From positions 68,565 through 116,616 of the forward strand of contig MNCI01008094.1 of assembly GCA_015680685.1 (NCBI GenBank): a DNA stretch of 48,052 nucleotides, given 5' to 3'. Under the pieces are notes generated by a model. That model worked only from the letters and a program-made list of their open reading frames with translations. It had not been told where the DNA came from and made no database searches. This document shows positions 35,501-45,334 of this stretch, piece after piece. Each line of letters starts with the position of its first letter. Position 1 is the first letter of the stretch. Position numbers and translations under genes: made by a program. This stretch comes from Gnetum montanum (Eukaryota; Streptophyta; Gnetopsida; Gnetales; Gnetaceae).

Positions 35501-38005
35501 TCTATCAACTATTCATACACAATAGTTATAATCTGAGGACTCTTGATGAATTCATCTAAAGTAGTTTGAGCCACTACTAAGATTTGATCATTGATGATCA
35601 AGCCTTGGTCGTTGACCTTATACTTGCAATAAGTTTGTAAAACTGATGAAGTCAGGAAAGGTAGTTAAGACAAAAGCATAGAAACATTACAATAACAATG
35701 CTTACCCTTGGAGATGATACATGGTGCCAAGCAGGTCCTAGAATAACATGTGGGCTCTATGTGCCACCATTAGAATATTGTGAGCATTATACTAACTATA
35801 CTCTAGCATCATCCATATCTCTATTAGGTAACGTGAATTGATAGCATCTACTACTCCTATTGGTGGCTTGTTGGTGATGAACCTGACAACCAAGCTAGAT
35901 GCTCAAGGCAGCAAAGACTCCACTATATCCCCAGCCACATCCATAGACAATTGTGACCACAACATCATACTAAAGTTCTTTAAGGTGTAGGTAAGGAATT
36001 TCCTTAACCTAGGCCAAAACCATAGTGAAGCCTTTCCCAAAGGAATATCATGGAGTGGGATATTGGTCTTGGGATGACTAGTGTAGCACAAAATACCCAC
36101 GAACTCCATGATGATGATGATAGGCCTCTTGCATGAAGCAAAACAAAAGCATTATGACCAATTGAAATTGCTTAGAAAATTTGGAGAAAACATCTAATCA
36201 AAGGTGAAATTAGCCTCTATAAAAATCTCTAAGGTGTTATCTAAATTAGCTTAAGGAATTCCACCAAAAAACATTATTACAACCTTGCATTATGACCAAT
36301 TGGAAATACTTAGAAAATTTGGAAAAAACATCTAGTTGGAGGTGAAATTAGCCTCCGTAAAAAGCTCTAAGGTGTTTTCTAAGTTGGCTTATGAAATTCC
36401 ATAAAAGCATTATTATCATCTTTTATAGCCTTTTACTTCATAACCAAAATATTATAGCCAAAACTAAGCTTAGTCTAAAATAGGCATAAACTTAGAAAAA
36501 ACCATTGAAACTATGCATAAATTTAGAAAAAAGCATTAAAACTTAAAATTGTATTAAAATTTAAAAAAGCATATAGCCATAAGAATTCTAAAAATAGTAA
36601 AGCTTTTTCTTTTCTTTAAAAACTAATTTAAAATATAAGTTTTACATGTTGATAAGAAAAAGCTACACATATCGATCACTTCCATCCCCAAAGGGGTAAT
36701 GTGCTACAACTATGATTTTGAAATATCTAAATAGCCATAACAAAAAATTTTATCAAAATTTCATACAAGCTCTAATTTCAATGATTCCATCATGGAAATA
36801 ATTTTGAAGACAGAAGCTTTGCATTTATAATTATTAAAAATAAAAATACATAGCCACTTTTACATGGAATATAGATGAAATCAGCAAAAAACTGTAGTCA
36901 TCACCATTAACCCTCTTTCACACAAGGTTGGTAAAACATTCACCAAAAATTTGTTTAAGCTCTAAACAGAATGATTCCACCACCAGTTGAAAGCTTAAAT
37001 CAAAGCCTATGCATCTATGCTTAAAAAAAATTCAAAACCCTTGTTGTTTTTTCATAAAAAATTCACCAATATGGACAAAATCCTAGAAATGGCACAAACC
37101 TCCTTTTGACATAGGATTACTAAACAAATTTCTTAAAAATTTGTTTTAAGTCTAATCAAAGTGAGTCCACCTCCATTAGAAAGGTGAAGCCAAGAACAAC
37201 TTAGCCATATCCAAAACTTAGCCAAAATATTTTCCATTTTCTTAGAAACAATTCATGAACTTACATGAAAATCTAAAAATGGCCTCAGAACCTAACTGCA
37301 TGACCTTAGGAAAACAGCCAAAACTCCATCATTATTAACCCAAATTGAATGAGAAAATAGCCATTAGAAAGCCTATATTAAGCGATAAAACCCTATATCA
37401 TTAAATTTTAAACATATAGAACTATTTTATTAGGAAAAAATACACAACATTGCTTGCTATTTCATGTAAAAAGCTAAACTTCCTAAAGCCCAGCTTAATG
37501 TAGACATAAAAACATAACAAAATTAGCCAAAAAAATTAATACCCATTAGAAAATGCACTAAAATAATGGGATAGCATTTTTTAAAATTTAATTTTAATAA
37601 ATTATTAAGCCTAAATCTAACATAAATGACCCTACCCCCAAATTTTGGGAAAAATTATGAAAATAGCATTCTTAATTTTCAAAATTGAGTCCATTAAGGA
37701 AAAAACAATGAAATGGCCATGGATCCATGTTGAAATGGCCAAAATAAGAGCTGATATTTCATTAGAAATTTGATTTAGCTGCTCTATTAGTGTAGACCTA
37801 AGAAAAATGGCCCCACATGTGGTAAGAAAAATGTAAGAAACCCATAGAAAATAGCTAAGAAATGAAAGCAATAATAGGTAGAAATGCCTACCTTAGAGTG
37901 GTAACAAAAGAGGCCTAGATGGAGATAGGCCTAGGAACCTCTAACAACTCCCTAGAACACTCCTCTACCTTCTAAATCCTAGGATTTAGGCTCTTCCCTC
38001 CATGC
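32541..38005 (-). pseudogene. Copy 2 of the FCP1-like multi-exon gene (eight exons, decayed)
   Basis: Exons read on the minus strand: about 38005-37892, 36125-35706, 35622-35343, 35221-34164, 34066-33872, 33784-33644, 33527-32705 and 32608-32541 (TAG). Most introns have GT/AG ends. Exon 2 gives MEFVGILCYTSHP, MMLWSQLSMDVAGDIVESLLP and ILMVAHRAHMLF, parallel to copy 3. Exon 4 gives VIDFFDEKASHFSTSIRGVKV and LFCSLFGIPIDGAKV. Exon 7 is coiled coil with AYLKWLKEELVE, and exon 8 gives EDIGSLSGEGGNDSPL. Intron phases for the first three introns are 2, 2 and 1, as in copy 3. Stops are mainly TAG. The gene is antisense to the linked gag-protease and its 3' end faces the repeat at 32225. Exon 2 suggests an inactive FCP1/NIF phosphatase fold. 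The role is unknown. Confidence 0.75.
36141..36408. repeat. ~133-bp tandem duplication in intron 1 of copy 2
   Basis: GCATTATGACCAATTGAAAT...AAGGTGTTATCTAAATTAGCTTA is followed directly by a second copy (GCATTATGACCAATTGGAAAT...AAGGTGTTTTCTAAGTTGGCTTA). The copies differ at scattered sites. Confidence 0.75.
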
Positions 38006-39175
38006 TACCTGGGCACCTTAGCAAGCTCAACACTTGGGAAGGATGAGAATTGAGGAAGATGACAATTCAATGTTATTTGCAAGGAATATGGAAGGCTTCC
38101 ATGCTAAATATTGGTGCTCTCTACAACAAAAATCTCTACCAAAGCTCTTCTCCAATTCACTATTAGTGTAGAATGATAAGTGTGATCGAAACTTACAAAA
38201 TTTAATAATATAAACTACATATAAACATAAACGCCCACTTCTAAACCCCAAATACTAATTTAATGCACCATAACTTCAAGTTCACTAGAGTGCAAAAGGG
38301 ACAAAACTTTCTTCAATGTTGAGATTGGTGGAAAACAACTTCACTTTTTAAAATTTTAAAATTTTGGAATTGTATGCCCCACCATACACCTTCCCTTCTA
38401 TCCAAAATTGCATCAACATTGGCTTTTAATCTCTTAAGCACATACAGCTATGACCAAACCATTAAGTCCCATGCATCCATGATGGGGATACCATGTCTAG
38501 AATGAATACATGCCTCCCACTTTATAAAAGCATTAAAACATAATTATTTTTTAATTTTTGGTAACCAAGACTTCTCTTTTTCAACCCCAGGCTCCCAGAA
38601 GCGATAATGTAAGGACAAAACTAGAAAACAAGGATTTCCACACTAGGGCAATAGTGCCTAGCATGGAAGAGTGGAGGGTAACACCTATTCTTACCTCCAA
38701 CACTCATCTGACCTCACATGACCTAGAACCCCTCCAATCATCTCTGGCAATCCCATAACCTCACCAAACCTGGTCAAAACTAGTTGAAACCCTGTGATTT
38801 GATGTTTTGACAATGGGGGAGGCTTCATCCATGCTAAGAATCTTATTCCTAGAATGGATGAAAAGGGGGAAGCCATGAATGATCCAAATTGACTACCTAG
38901 TAACCATTTCTCAAAACCCGATGACCCCAAGACCTTACTGAAATCCTCTAGAGCTTCCAAATGCCAAAAAAGTGGTTAAAATGGCATGAAACTATCATGC
39001 CCCTCTCATCTATGCTAAGGCCATCAAGCCTAGCATGGAAGAGAGTGGGAAAACTACATGAGGCATCTAGGAACTCCCAAATTGATGGATCTTGGTACCA
39101 AATATCAACTATTGACACTGGCAATCCCAAAGGCTAACATGCATGGTTGATTGGCTATTGATCTAGCCTAAATCT
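38006..39175. other. Non-coding, probably 5' region/LTR beside copy 2
   Basis: No supported coding frame. CTAGCATGGAAG and CATCCATGCTAAGAAT-like words recur (38655, 38830, 39030). It would contain the promoter of copy 2 and the 3' LTR of element 2 if the layout is as proposed. No LTR end was identified. Confidence 0.3.
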
Positions 39176-39179
39176 AAAT

Positions 39180-39400
39180 TTCTTGGTGTACTGTCCGAAA
39201 TCATTGGTCTCCGGCTAGAAGGAAACAGAAACCAGGAGATCTTTGAACACGCACAGAAGATCCTACCTTCGCTTGAGGGCAAGCTGGAATNCGAACACGC
39301 ACAGAAGATCCTACCTTCGCTTGAGGGCAAGCTGGAATGAATGAAGGCAGAGTACCTCAAGTGGTTCACACGCGGATTAGGCAAGGATTTCCCCAAACGT
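39180..39400 (+). pseudogene. Stranded C-terminal exon piece of the multi-exon gene
   Basis: The plus frame gives EGNRNQEIFEHAQKIL, PSLEGKLE, a TGA, then MKAEYLKWFTRGLGKDF. The AEYLKWFTRGL block matches GAYLKWLKEEL in exon 7 of copy 2, and the surrounding residues are also helical and charged. It is therefore a piece of the coiled-coil C-terminus of a fourth, otherwise missing copy. A single N at 39291 lies within it, flanked by an exact 46-bp duplication, so its length is uncertain. Confidence 0.55.
39245..39338 (+). repeat. 46-bp direct repeat around a single N (assembly join)
   Basis: 39245-39290 and 39293-39338 are identical, with N at 39291. Unmerged overlapping contig ends explain this better than biology. 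Confidence 0.75.
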
Positions 39401-39525
39401 ACACTAGGTGCTATACGCTGGGTTATACGTAAACGACGTAACAGATGTAAAACAGAGCGTAAACAGTGTAACTGATGTAAATGGAGCGTAAACGTAAAAC
39501 AGCGTAAACAGTAAACATGCAACAA
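39400..39525 (+). repeat. GCGTAAAC short-repeat cluster
   Basis: Repeated GTAAACG, AGCGTAAAC and TGTAAAACAG words. A similar cluster is found in the leader of copy 3 (45150-45330). Confidence 0.6.
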
Positions 39526-39924
39526 TTGATGCAAAACTGTAACTGATTTTAGGAAGAAAATGTAGCAATATTATTGCAAAATGAGAGTTACAATGCACCG
39601 ATCTAACACAGTTGTGACTTTGACACAAGGCGGACAAATAGCCCCGGTGGATGCAGGGATGATTGTGGGCTGATTCAAACTGCAGGTACAACATAGAGGC
39701 TATATTGCTCAGCGTACAGGTTTTAGGTCCAGCATATAGGGTTCTCTGCTCTGGTTCTCTGCATCTCTATTTTTCTCTCTGGTTTTTGCTCAAAATTGCC
39801 AACCCCAATCTAATGAAAAAATTGGGGTTTGTATACAGGTTTAGATGTTAGACTTGGGTTGGGTGACACGTGGTGCATTGACCAGGTGTGAAAGAATAAA
39901 ATTTACAAGTGTACAACATGCTGC

Positions 39925-40310
39925 CGCTACTCGGCGTATACGCTATATCTAGCGGGTGTAGACTCTGGGCGTACACCCTGCGCAGTCAGCACGTATACGC
40001 TGGGCGTGCCGGGCGTATACGCTGGGCGTATACACTGTGGATGCTGAGCATATACACTTGGCGTATATGCTGATGGTTGCTCTATTCGTGTGAGTTGATG
40101 CCTCGTACCCAGTCTTGCTCTGCAGTGCTGTCTCCATGGTGTCTTCGGGGATCGCTTGCCAGGCGTATACATCACTCATACCTGCTGGGTGTACATGTAA
40201 GGTCGTGTACACTGGGCATGTACGTTGGGCGTATACGCTGTGGATGTGTACGCCAGGCGTATACTCTGGAAATGTGAATTTGGGCGTATACGCTGGAAAC
40301 GCATACTTAG
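39925..40310. repeat. GCGTATACGC palindrome array
   Basis: At least nine copies of GGCGTATACGCTG or close variants (GTATAC core) at irregular 13-50 bp spacing. Each core GCGTATACGC is a perfect 10-bp palindrome. It is 3' of the minus-strand pol, mirrored by the decayed array 10270-10960 in element 1. Confidence 0.85.
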
Positions 40311-41660
40311 TGAAAACTAAGTATGTTGAGCTCCGAAGTTGCCATTTCTGATAGCAGATGTCGCCATGGTCATCGACGGGTCCTAAGGAACTGCTCCTCA
40401 TTGAGTTCGACTCTACTTGAAGCTGTTTGTGGGGTCCTCAAGCTTTAGTCATGCTGGGGAGCATCGTGACTTAACTTGATTCTTTTTGGAAAAGTACTAA
40501 GCTCGAAATTTTGTGGTGTTTCATTGGCCCCTCTTTGTTGACGCTTGGAGGAGTCGACCCGAGAAGCGTCGACAAAGAAGTGCAAAACACAATAAGCAAC
40601 TCAATAAAGACTTTGTCCTTTGCCACCTGACTAGACATCATCGCACCATGTTCAATAGTACATAGGATTGGGGAAGTGAAATTTGTAGCTGGATAGGGAA
40701 ATGGAGATTGTGGGGATTGGGAACTGATCAAGGGATTATGCATGGTAAAGGGGATGTTCTGGTATGTATACGGGTCATGCTGATCCTTGTCAATAACCAT
40801 TGTTTAGTAGAATTGGAATCAAGACATGAGATGTGCATCCTTTGGTGGAACAAGACTCTTGGTTAGTATCCGAGAGGACTTGTTGACAGAACCAAAGCCA
40901 TGTGATGATGTGTTGCATTCTTTGGAGGAACAGGGCCTTTGTTTAGTGTTTAAGGGGAACCTGTTGGCGAAGAGCCAAAGCCATGCAAGAGGATGTATCT
41001 TGATTGTTTTAGACATGAGCGTTTGCTTTCGAGGCAACTGTCATTCAATCTTGTATTTTATGTGGGAAGGGACGGCGTTTTTTTTTGAGAGAGAGAAGCT
41101 TTGTTTTGATCTTGTACTCATGCNAATCTTGTGTTTTATGTGGGAAGGGACGATGTTTTTTTTTTGAGAGAGAGAAGCTTTGTTTTGATCTTGTACTCAT
41201 GCTCAAGTGCTATGTTGTGTGTTGCAACTACTTAAAAATGGTGTGATATGCTACGGTATGTTCAATGTTTCGGGCTGTCTTGGATGTGTTCGGGATGTAA
41301 CCAAGTATGAGGTGTTGAGGGATAGACATGATATGAAATGGGAAATGTACTAGTGAATGGCTTGATTAGTCTTGTCACGTGCGCTGTGAACAATGTCTCA
41401 CCTTGCTGCTTATGACAAAGTACATTCTTGTACGAACACCTCTGAGTGTCATCCCGCAATCACCACTCCAAGAGAACAAGAAAACCATGAGTAAGCAAGA
41501 TTAAAATTAAATAGCTACTAATAGAACAAAGGCACTGGATGAGATTTCAGGCATCGTATATGAGTAGCAGCAATGGCGTTAGGATCGGCCGATTGGCGAG
41601 TGATGTAGCGATTTTGATGAAGTTTGAATGCAGCCACCGATTGAGTAACTAGGGACGAAA
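40311..41660. other. 3' non-coding region of Tat element 3, with short duplications
   Basis: No recognised domain. A minus frame at 40471-40800 is open for 109 codons (Pro/Ser-rich start) but has no support. An imperfect ~79-bp tandem pair lies at 40838-40997 (both copies end near CCAAAGCCATG). Confidence 0.4.
41047..41202 (+). repeat. ~77-bp direct repeat around a single N (assembly join)
   Basis: 41047-41123 and 41125-41202 are nearly identical (AATCTTGT...ACTCATGC), with N at 41124. Probably an unresolved overlap or collapsed tandem repeat. Confidence 0.7.
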
Positions 41661-41985
41661 TTGCCCGTTTATAGTCGTAGCTGACTATCATGGGTTATTT
41701 TTATATCATGACCCATTGGACATTTCCCATTTCCCGTCGTGGCAGATGGTATATTGCCAGTTTCTAGTCTTGGCGGACCGTGAAGAGGCAAACTAGTTTA
41801 TAGTCTTAGCGGACTTTGGCGAGTGGGACTGTGGCAGTTTATTATCGTACCGGATGGGTGCTAGTTTATTGTCATTGTAGACACTGTGTAGTATCAATTT
41901 ATCATCATGATGCTAGGATGAGTTGTGGTATCAGTTTTAAGTCATGACCCAAGACTATTCTGTGGTATCAGTTTATAGTCGTGAT
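41661..41985 (-). repeat. Pol-linked tandem repeat 3' of integrase (about 9 units)
   Basis: Units with the core CAGTTTATAGTCGTGAC at about 41665, 41700, 41759, 41793, 41834, 41861, 41893, 41930 and 41964. This is the reverse complement of the element 1 unit, and it starts about 30 bp after the integrase stop, so both arrays have the same place and orientation relative to pol. Confidence 0.85.
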
Positions 41986-42013
41986 TCCAGGAATCTCACG
42001 TACCTGACTATGT

Positions 42014-43165
42014 TCAGACGTGGAATGGTTTCAAGAACGAATGATTGGTTGGATTTGCGAGCTCATTCCCTTCCATATCAGCTAACTTGAATGCTCCGTT
42101 GTCATATGCTTTGGTGACCAAATAGGGCCCTTCCCAGTTGGCTGAGAATTTGTCTGGGTGTTCCTGAATGGCTTTCAGTACAAGGTCGCCTTCTTTGATG
42201 GGGTGCTTATGAATATCATGCCGATGGCACTGCCATTGTTATTTTTGGTACCATTCAATCTGATCGAGTGCACATATGCGTTCCTCCTCCACCGAGTCCA
42301 AGTCGATGATGCGTAGGTCATTGTTTTGCCCTTCATCAAGGAGTCCAGAAAGTGTGATCCTTAAAGATGGTACTTGTAATTCCAAGGGTAAAACAGCTTC
42401 TGAACCGTAAAAAAGGCTATATGGCGTTTTACCTGTTGAAGGTCGATGCATCGTGTGATATGCCCACAGAGCGTATACCAGCTATTCGTGCCATCTTTTC
42501 TTGCTTTGGGTAAGCATCCTTGTAAATATTGTAATGATGGTTTTGTTTGTGGCCTCTACTTGCCCATTGCTCTGAGGATAGTAACGAGATGAAAATAAGT
42601 TTTTGATCAACCAAACTTTCACAAAAATTTTTGGTTTCAGCACTGCTGAATTGTGGCCCGTTGTCAGTGATGATGGTCATGGGGATGCCAAAACGGGTTA
42701 CAATGTTTTCAAGAATGAAGTTGCATACGTGTTTAGATGTGGTCTTTCGAAGGGAAACAGCTTCTACCCACTTCGTGAAATATTCTGTTACGGTTATGAT
42801 GAAACTATGCCCTGTAGAAGATGAGGGTGTTATTAGTCTGATAAGGTCCAACACCCACTTTTGAAAGGACCATGTGATTTGCGTCATGTGCAACTCATTT
42901 GGTGGGACATGGATTAGATTACTGTGTCTTTGATAGGTACTGCATGTTTTAGCCTTGGAGAGACAGTCATACTCCATGTGTGGCCAATAGTAGCCTAAGC
43001 GTCTTATGATGGTTTGGGCATCAGTACTACTAACGCATGTTAGCAATATGCCTTCGTAGGATCGACGACACAATGTGTCCCCTACCAGTGCATATTGCCG
43101 AGAACGCTTTCGTACCGCATCTTTTTGCACATTCGTTAGATGCCGCGGTGTTTCACATCGTAGAA
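42014..43165 (-). pseudogene. pol: Integrase of Tat element 3
   Basis: The catalytic core keeps the first Asp (WVLDLI), ITDNGPQFSSAE with the second Asp, and after a frameshift near 42590 QSNGQVEATNKT with the Glu. ALWAYHTMHRPSTGKTPYSL, GSEAVLPLELQVPS and the C-terminal DKFSANWEGPYLVTKAY follow, and the frame ends at TGA 42016-42014. The N-terminal zinc finger is damaged: the reading jumps from SSTDAQTIIRR to LGYYWPHME without the HxxxH half, and CX2C reads CSTYQ. It would have inserted element cDNA. Confidence 0.85.
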
Positions 43166-44250
43166 GGTACTCTTTTATGTCATCATACCATTCTATCATG
43201 TGTGTTGTACTAATGGATGCAATTGGCAATGTATCAAGAGTATCGGTTATTGGTTTGGCACAACTGATTATGGAGCTTGGCAAGGTATGGAACATGTCAG
43301 GTGATATGTTTAACGCTAAGGTGGCCAGTGCATCTGCGATGGTATTTTCATTTCTAGAGATGTGTTGCACATCGATATTTTCGAATTGTTTCATTAGATG
43401 TTTGGCTAAGTCACAGTATGGTTGTAAATGTTGCGCTTTGCATGTATAAATATCTGTGACTTGGTTCAAAACCAATTGTGAATCTCCCCTGACCACTAGT
43501 CGTGTGATGTCCGAAGCCAGTGCTACCGTAAGACCTCTGAGGAGACCTTCGTACTCTACTATGTTGTTGGTAAAACGAAAGTTAAAACAATAAGCAAAGG
43601 GTCTAATCTCCTCGGAGGGATAGGTGATGACAGCGACAGCACTTCCTCCTCGAGAGGTGGATGCTCCATCAAAGTTCAAAATGGCTTCATAGTCATCAGG
43701 TACGATGGCTATTGCACTTACATTTTTGTCAAGGAATTCTAGCTCTATTTTTGCTTGATCGTGCGTTGGTGACGTGATCATTTGATTTGCTATGGCTTGA
43801 CCCTTAACTGATGATTGCGCTATGTAGTGTAGGTCAAACTCAGATATCATGGCTTTCCAACGAGCTATTCGACTTGTCTCGTAAATTTTTCCTGTGATGG
43901 CTCTGAGCACATTATACTTGCAGATTATATTGACCTAGTTACAGAAGAGGTAATGTCGCCATTTCTTTAAAGAAACGACCAAAGCTAAACATGACCTCTC
44001 CACCTCGTTATACTTTTTCTCGTGGGCAACTAATGCATGGCTTAAGTAATAGACAGGGACTTCAGTTCCATCATCTTGTTTTTGGCAAAGCATAGACACG
44101 ATTGACGAATCCGAAGTGGCGAGGTAGATATAAAACGGTTTATCATTTTGAGGTGGATAAACCGTGGGTAGTTGAATGAGTGCTGCTTTAATATTGTCGA
44201 ATGCTTCCTAGCACTATGGATTCCATTCAAAATGGACGTTCTTGCGTAAC
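43166..44250 (-). pseudogene. pol: Dual RNase H of Tat element 3
   Basis: The first RNase H (about 44200-43900) has KPFYIYLATSDSSI, DGTEVPVYYLSHALVAHEKKY and CLALVVSLKKWRHYL. The second, archaeal-type RNase H (about 43700-43300) lies in one long open frame with ILNFDGASTSRGGSAVAVI, FTNNIVEYEGLLRGL, VVRGDSQLVLNQV and ISRNENTIADALATLALN; its D-E-D residues are all in place. This second domain is what places the element in the Tat lineage. Between them lies the connection ARWKAMISEFDLHYI. Confidence 0.9.
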
Positions 44251-44259
44251 AAGTGATTC

Positions 44260-44690
44260 ATAGGTTTTAATTTGTCTGTTAGTTTTTCTATGAACCTTCT
44301 GATGAACTTTAATCTACCTTGTAGACCTCAAAGTTCGGTAAGGTTGCCAGGTGGTTTTAAGTTTTTTATGGCCTTAACTTTATCGAGGTCTACTCGTATC
44401 CCTACTTCTAAGGCTATGAATCCAAGCATTTTTCTTGTTTTGACTCCAAAGACACATTTCTTTGGATTAAGTCTCAGCTCATACTTTAGACAACATTTTA
44501 ACACCAAGTCAAGGTCTTGTACGTGTTGTTGTGATGTTTTCGATTTAACCACGATATCATCGACATAGTCATTGAGCGAGTGCAGCATGTAGTTGCTAAA
44601 AACAAATGTCATCACCCTTTGATATATCGCCCCAGAGTTCTTGAGACCAAAGGGCATCATTGTGTAACATCCATCGGGCTTGCTCTTGCC
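44260..44690 (-). pseudogene. pol: Reverse transcriptase of Tat element 3, N-terminally truncated
   Basis: The RT palm is readable from CYTMMPFGLKNSGAIYQR through SLNDYVDDIVVKSK (YVDD active site, near 44565) to LRLNPKKCVFGVKTRKMLG and KPPGNLTEL. The fingers and the first catalytic Asp, normally in the DLxSGYxQI block, are missing. The reading upstream of about 44690 is unrelated. A TGA/TAG interruption follows LTEL before the thumb. The break lies 75 bp from the tandem repeat at 44764, so the truncation and the repeat are adjacent. Confidence 0.85.
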
Positions 44691-44763
44691 AATAAATAGA
44701 GAGCAGAATGAGCTACCTAGTATTATTCCATGTTCTCTAGCAGCGTAAGTCGTGTGTACATGC

Positions 44764-44882
44764 ATGATGGTGGTTTATCATCACACTAGGATGCATGGCA
44801 GTTTAAGGCCTTACCAGGCCGTAGGTGGCAGTTTAAGGCCTTACCGGGCCGCCATGACAGTTTAAGGTCATACCCGGCCGAA
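44764..44882 (-). repeat. Pol-linked tandem repeat at the 5' side of truncated RT (4 units)
   Basis: Three units TGGCAGTTTAAGGCCTTACCNGGCC (28-30 bp period) and one decayed unit (GGTGGTTTATCATCACACTAGG). Same strand and core as 41661-41985, but here on the other side of pol. Confidence 0.8.
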
Positions 44883-45105
44883 TGTTCACCGTAAAATTTG
44901 CACAAGAAAGCCTACGCCAAAATGTTAAGTGTGGACTTCTGAAGTTGGCTTGCGAGGGAATTAGGATGTGATAGTGTTCACTTTTTTTATATATTTTTTT
45001 TGTATTTTTTATAATTTTAATTAAGATTAATAGTCAAAGAGATAAATAAAATAAAAAAGGAATAAAACACAAGGCAGTGGCGGCAACGACGGCGGTGCGC
45101 GATGC

Positions 45106-45113
45106 TATATATA
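45106..45113 (+). promoter_or_regulatory. Candidate TATA box of gene copy 3
   Basis: GATGCTATATATAGTGCAAGG, a strong plant TATA context, 220 bp upstream of the exon 1 ATG (45335) in the right orientation. The leader between them is full of AGCGTAAAC and AGCGTAGAGG words. Confidence 0.6.
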
Positions 45114-45149
45114 GTGCAAGGGTGTCATTTGTAAACACCATGAATCTTG

Positions 45150-45330
45150 GAGCAAAACCAAGCGTAAGCATAAACCTTAGCATAAGCGTAAACCACTAAA
45201 CTCCAGCGTAAACGTAGAGTGTAGAGGTTAAAGCATCAGCGTAGAGGTCCCAACTCGGCATAGAGGATTCAGCCCAATGTGCAGCCTCAGACCTCAGCGT
45301 AAGCCCTGTCAGTTGCAGCGTAAAGGACGC
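45150..45330 (+). repeat. AGCGTAAAC/AGCGTAGAG short-repeat leader
   Basis: About ten GCGTA-containing words in 180 bp between the TATA box and exon 1; compare 39400-39525. Confidence 0.6.
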
Positions 45331-45334
45331 CGGA

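Larger units (their letters stand above)
41661..44882 (-). mobile_element. Ty3/gypsy (Tat-lineage) remnant 3, less decayed
   Basis: Minus-strand RT to integrase with dual RNase H, flanked on both sides by the pol-linked repeat. Gag and protease are absent and the RT is cut at its N-terminus. It is closely related to remnant 1 (same integrase ending DKFSANWEGPYLVTKAY) but has fewer stops and more CpG. Confidence 0.75.

Noticed and set aside
39927-40401. Minus-strand frames encoding YTPxVYA-like repeats
   Set aside because: They are simply the GCGTATACGC array read as codons. Similar frames appear on both strands, as expected for palindromic repeats, and no homologous frame exists at the decayed arrays.
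40471-40800. 109-codon minus-strand frame as a gag start
   Set aside because: No Gag motif, no primer site nearby, and it lies 3' of integrase where gag is not expected.
42603-44568. Plus-strand frames across the minus-strand pol
   Set aside because: Shadows of RT/RNase H/integrase, which has clear family motifs on the minus strand.
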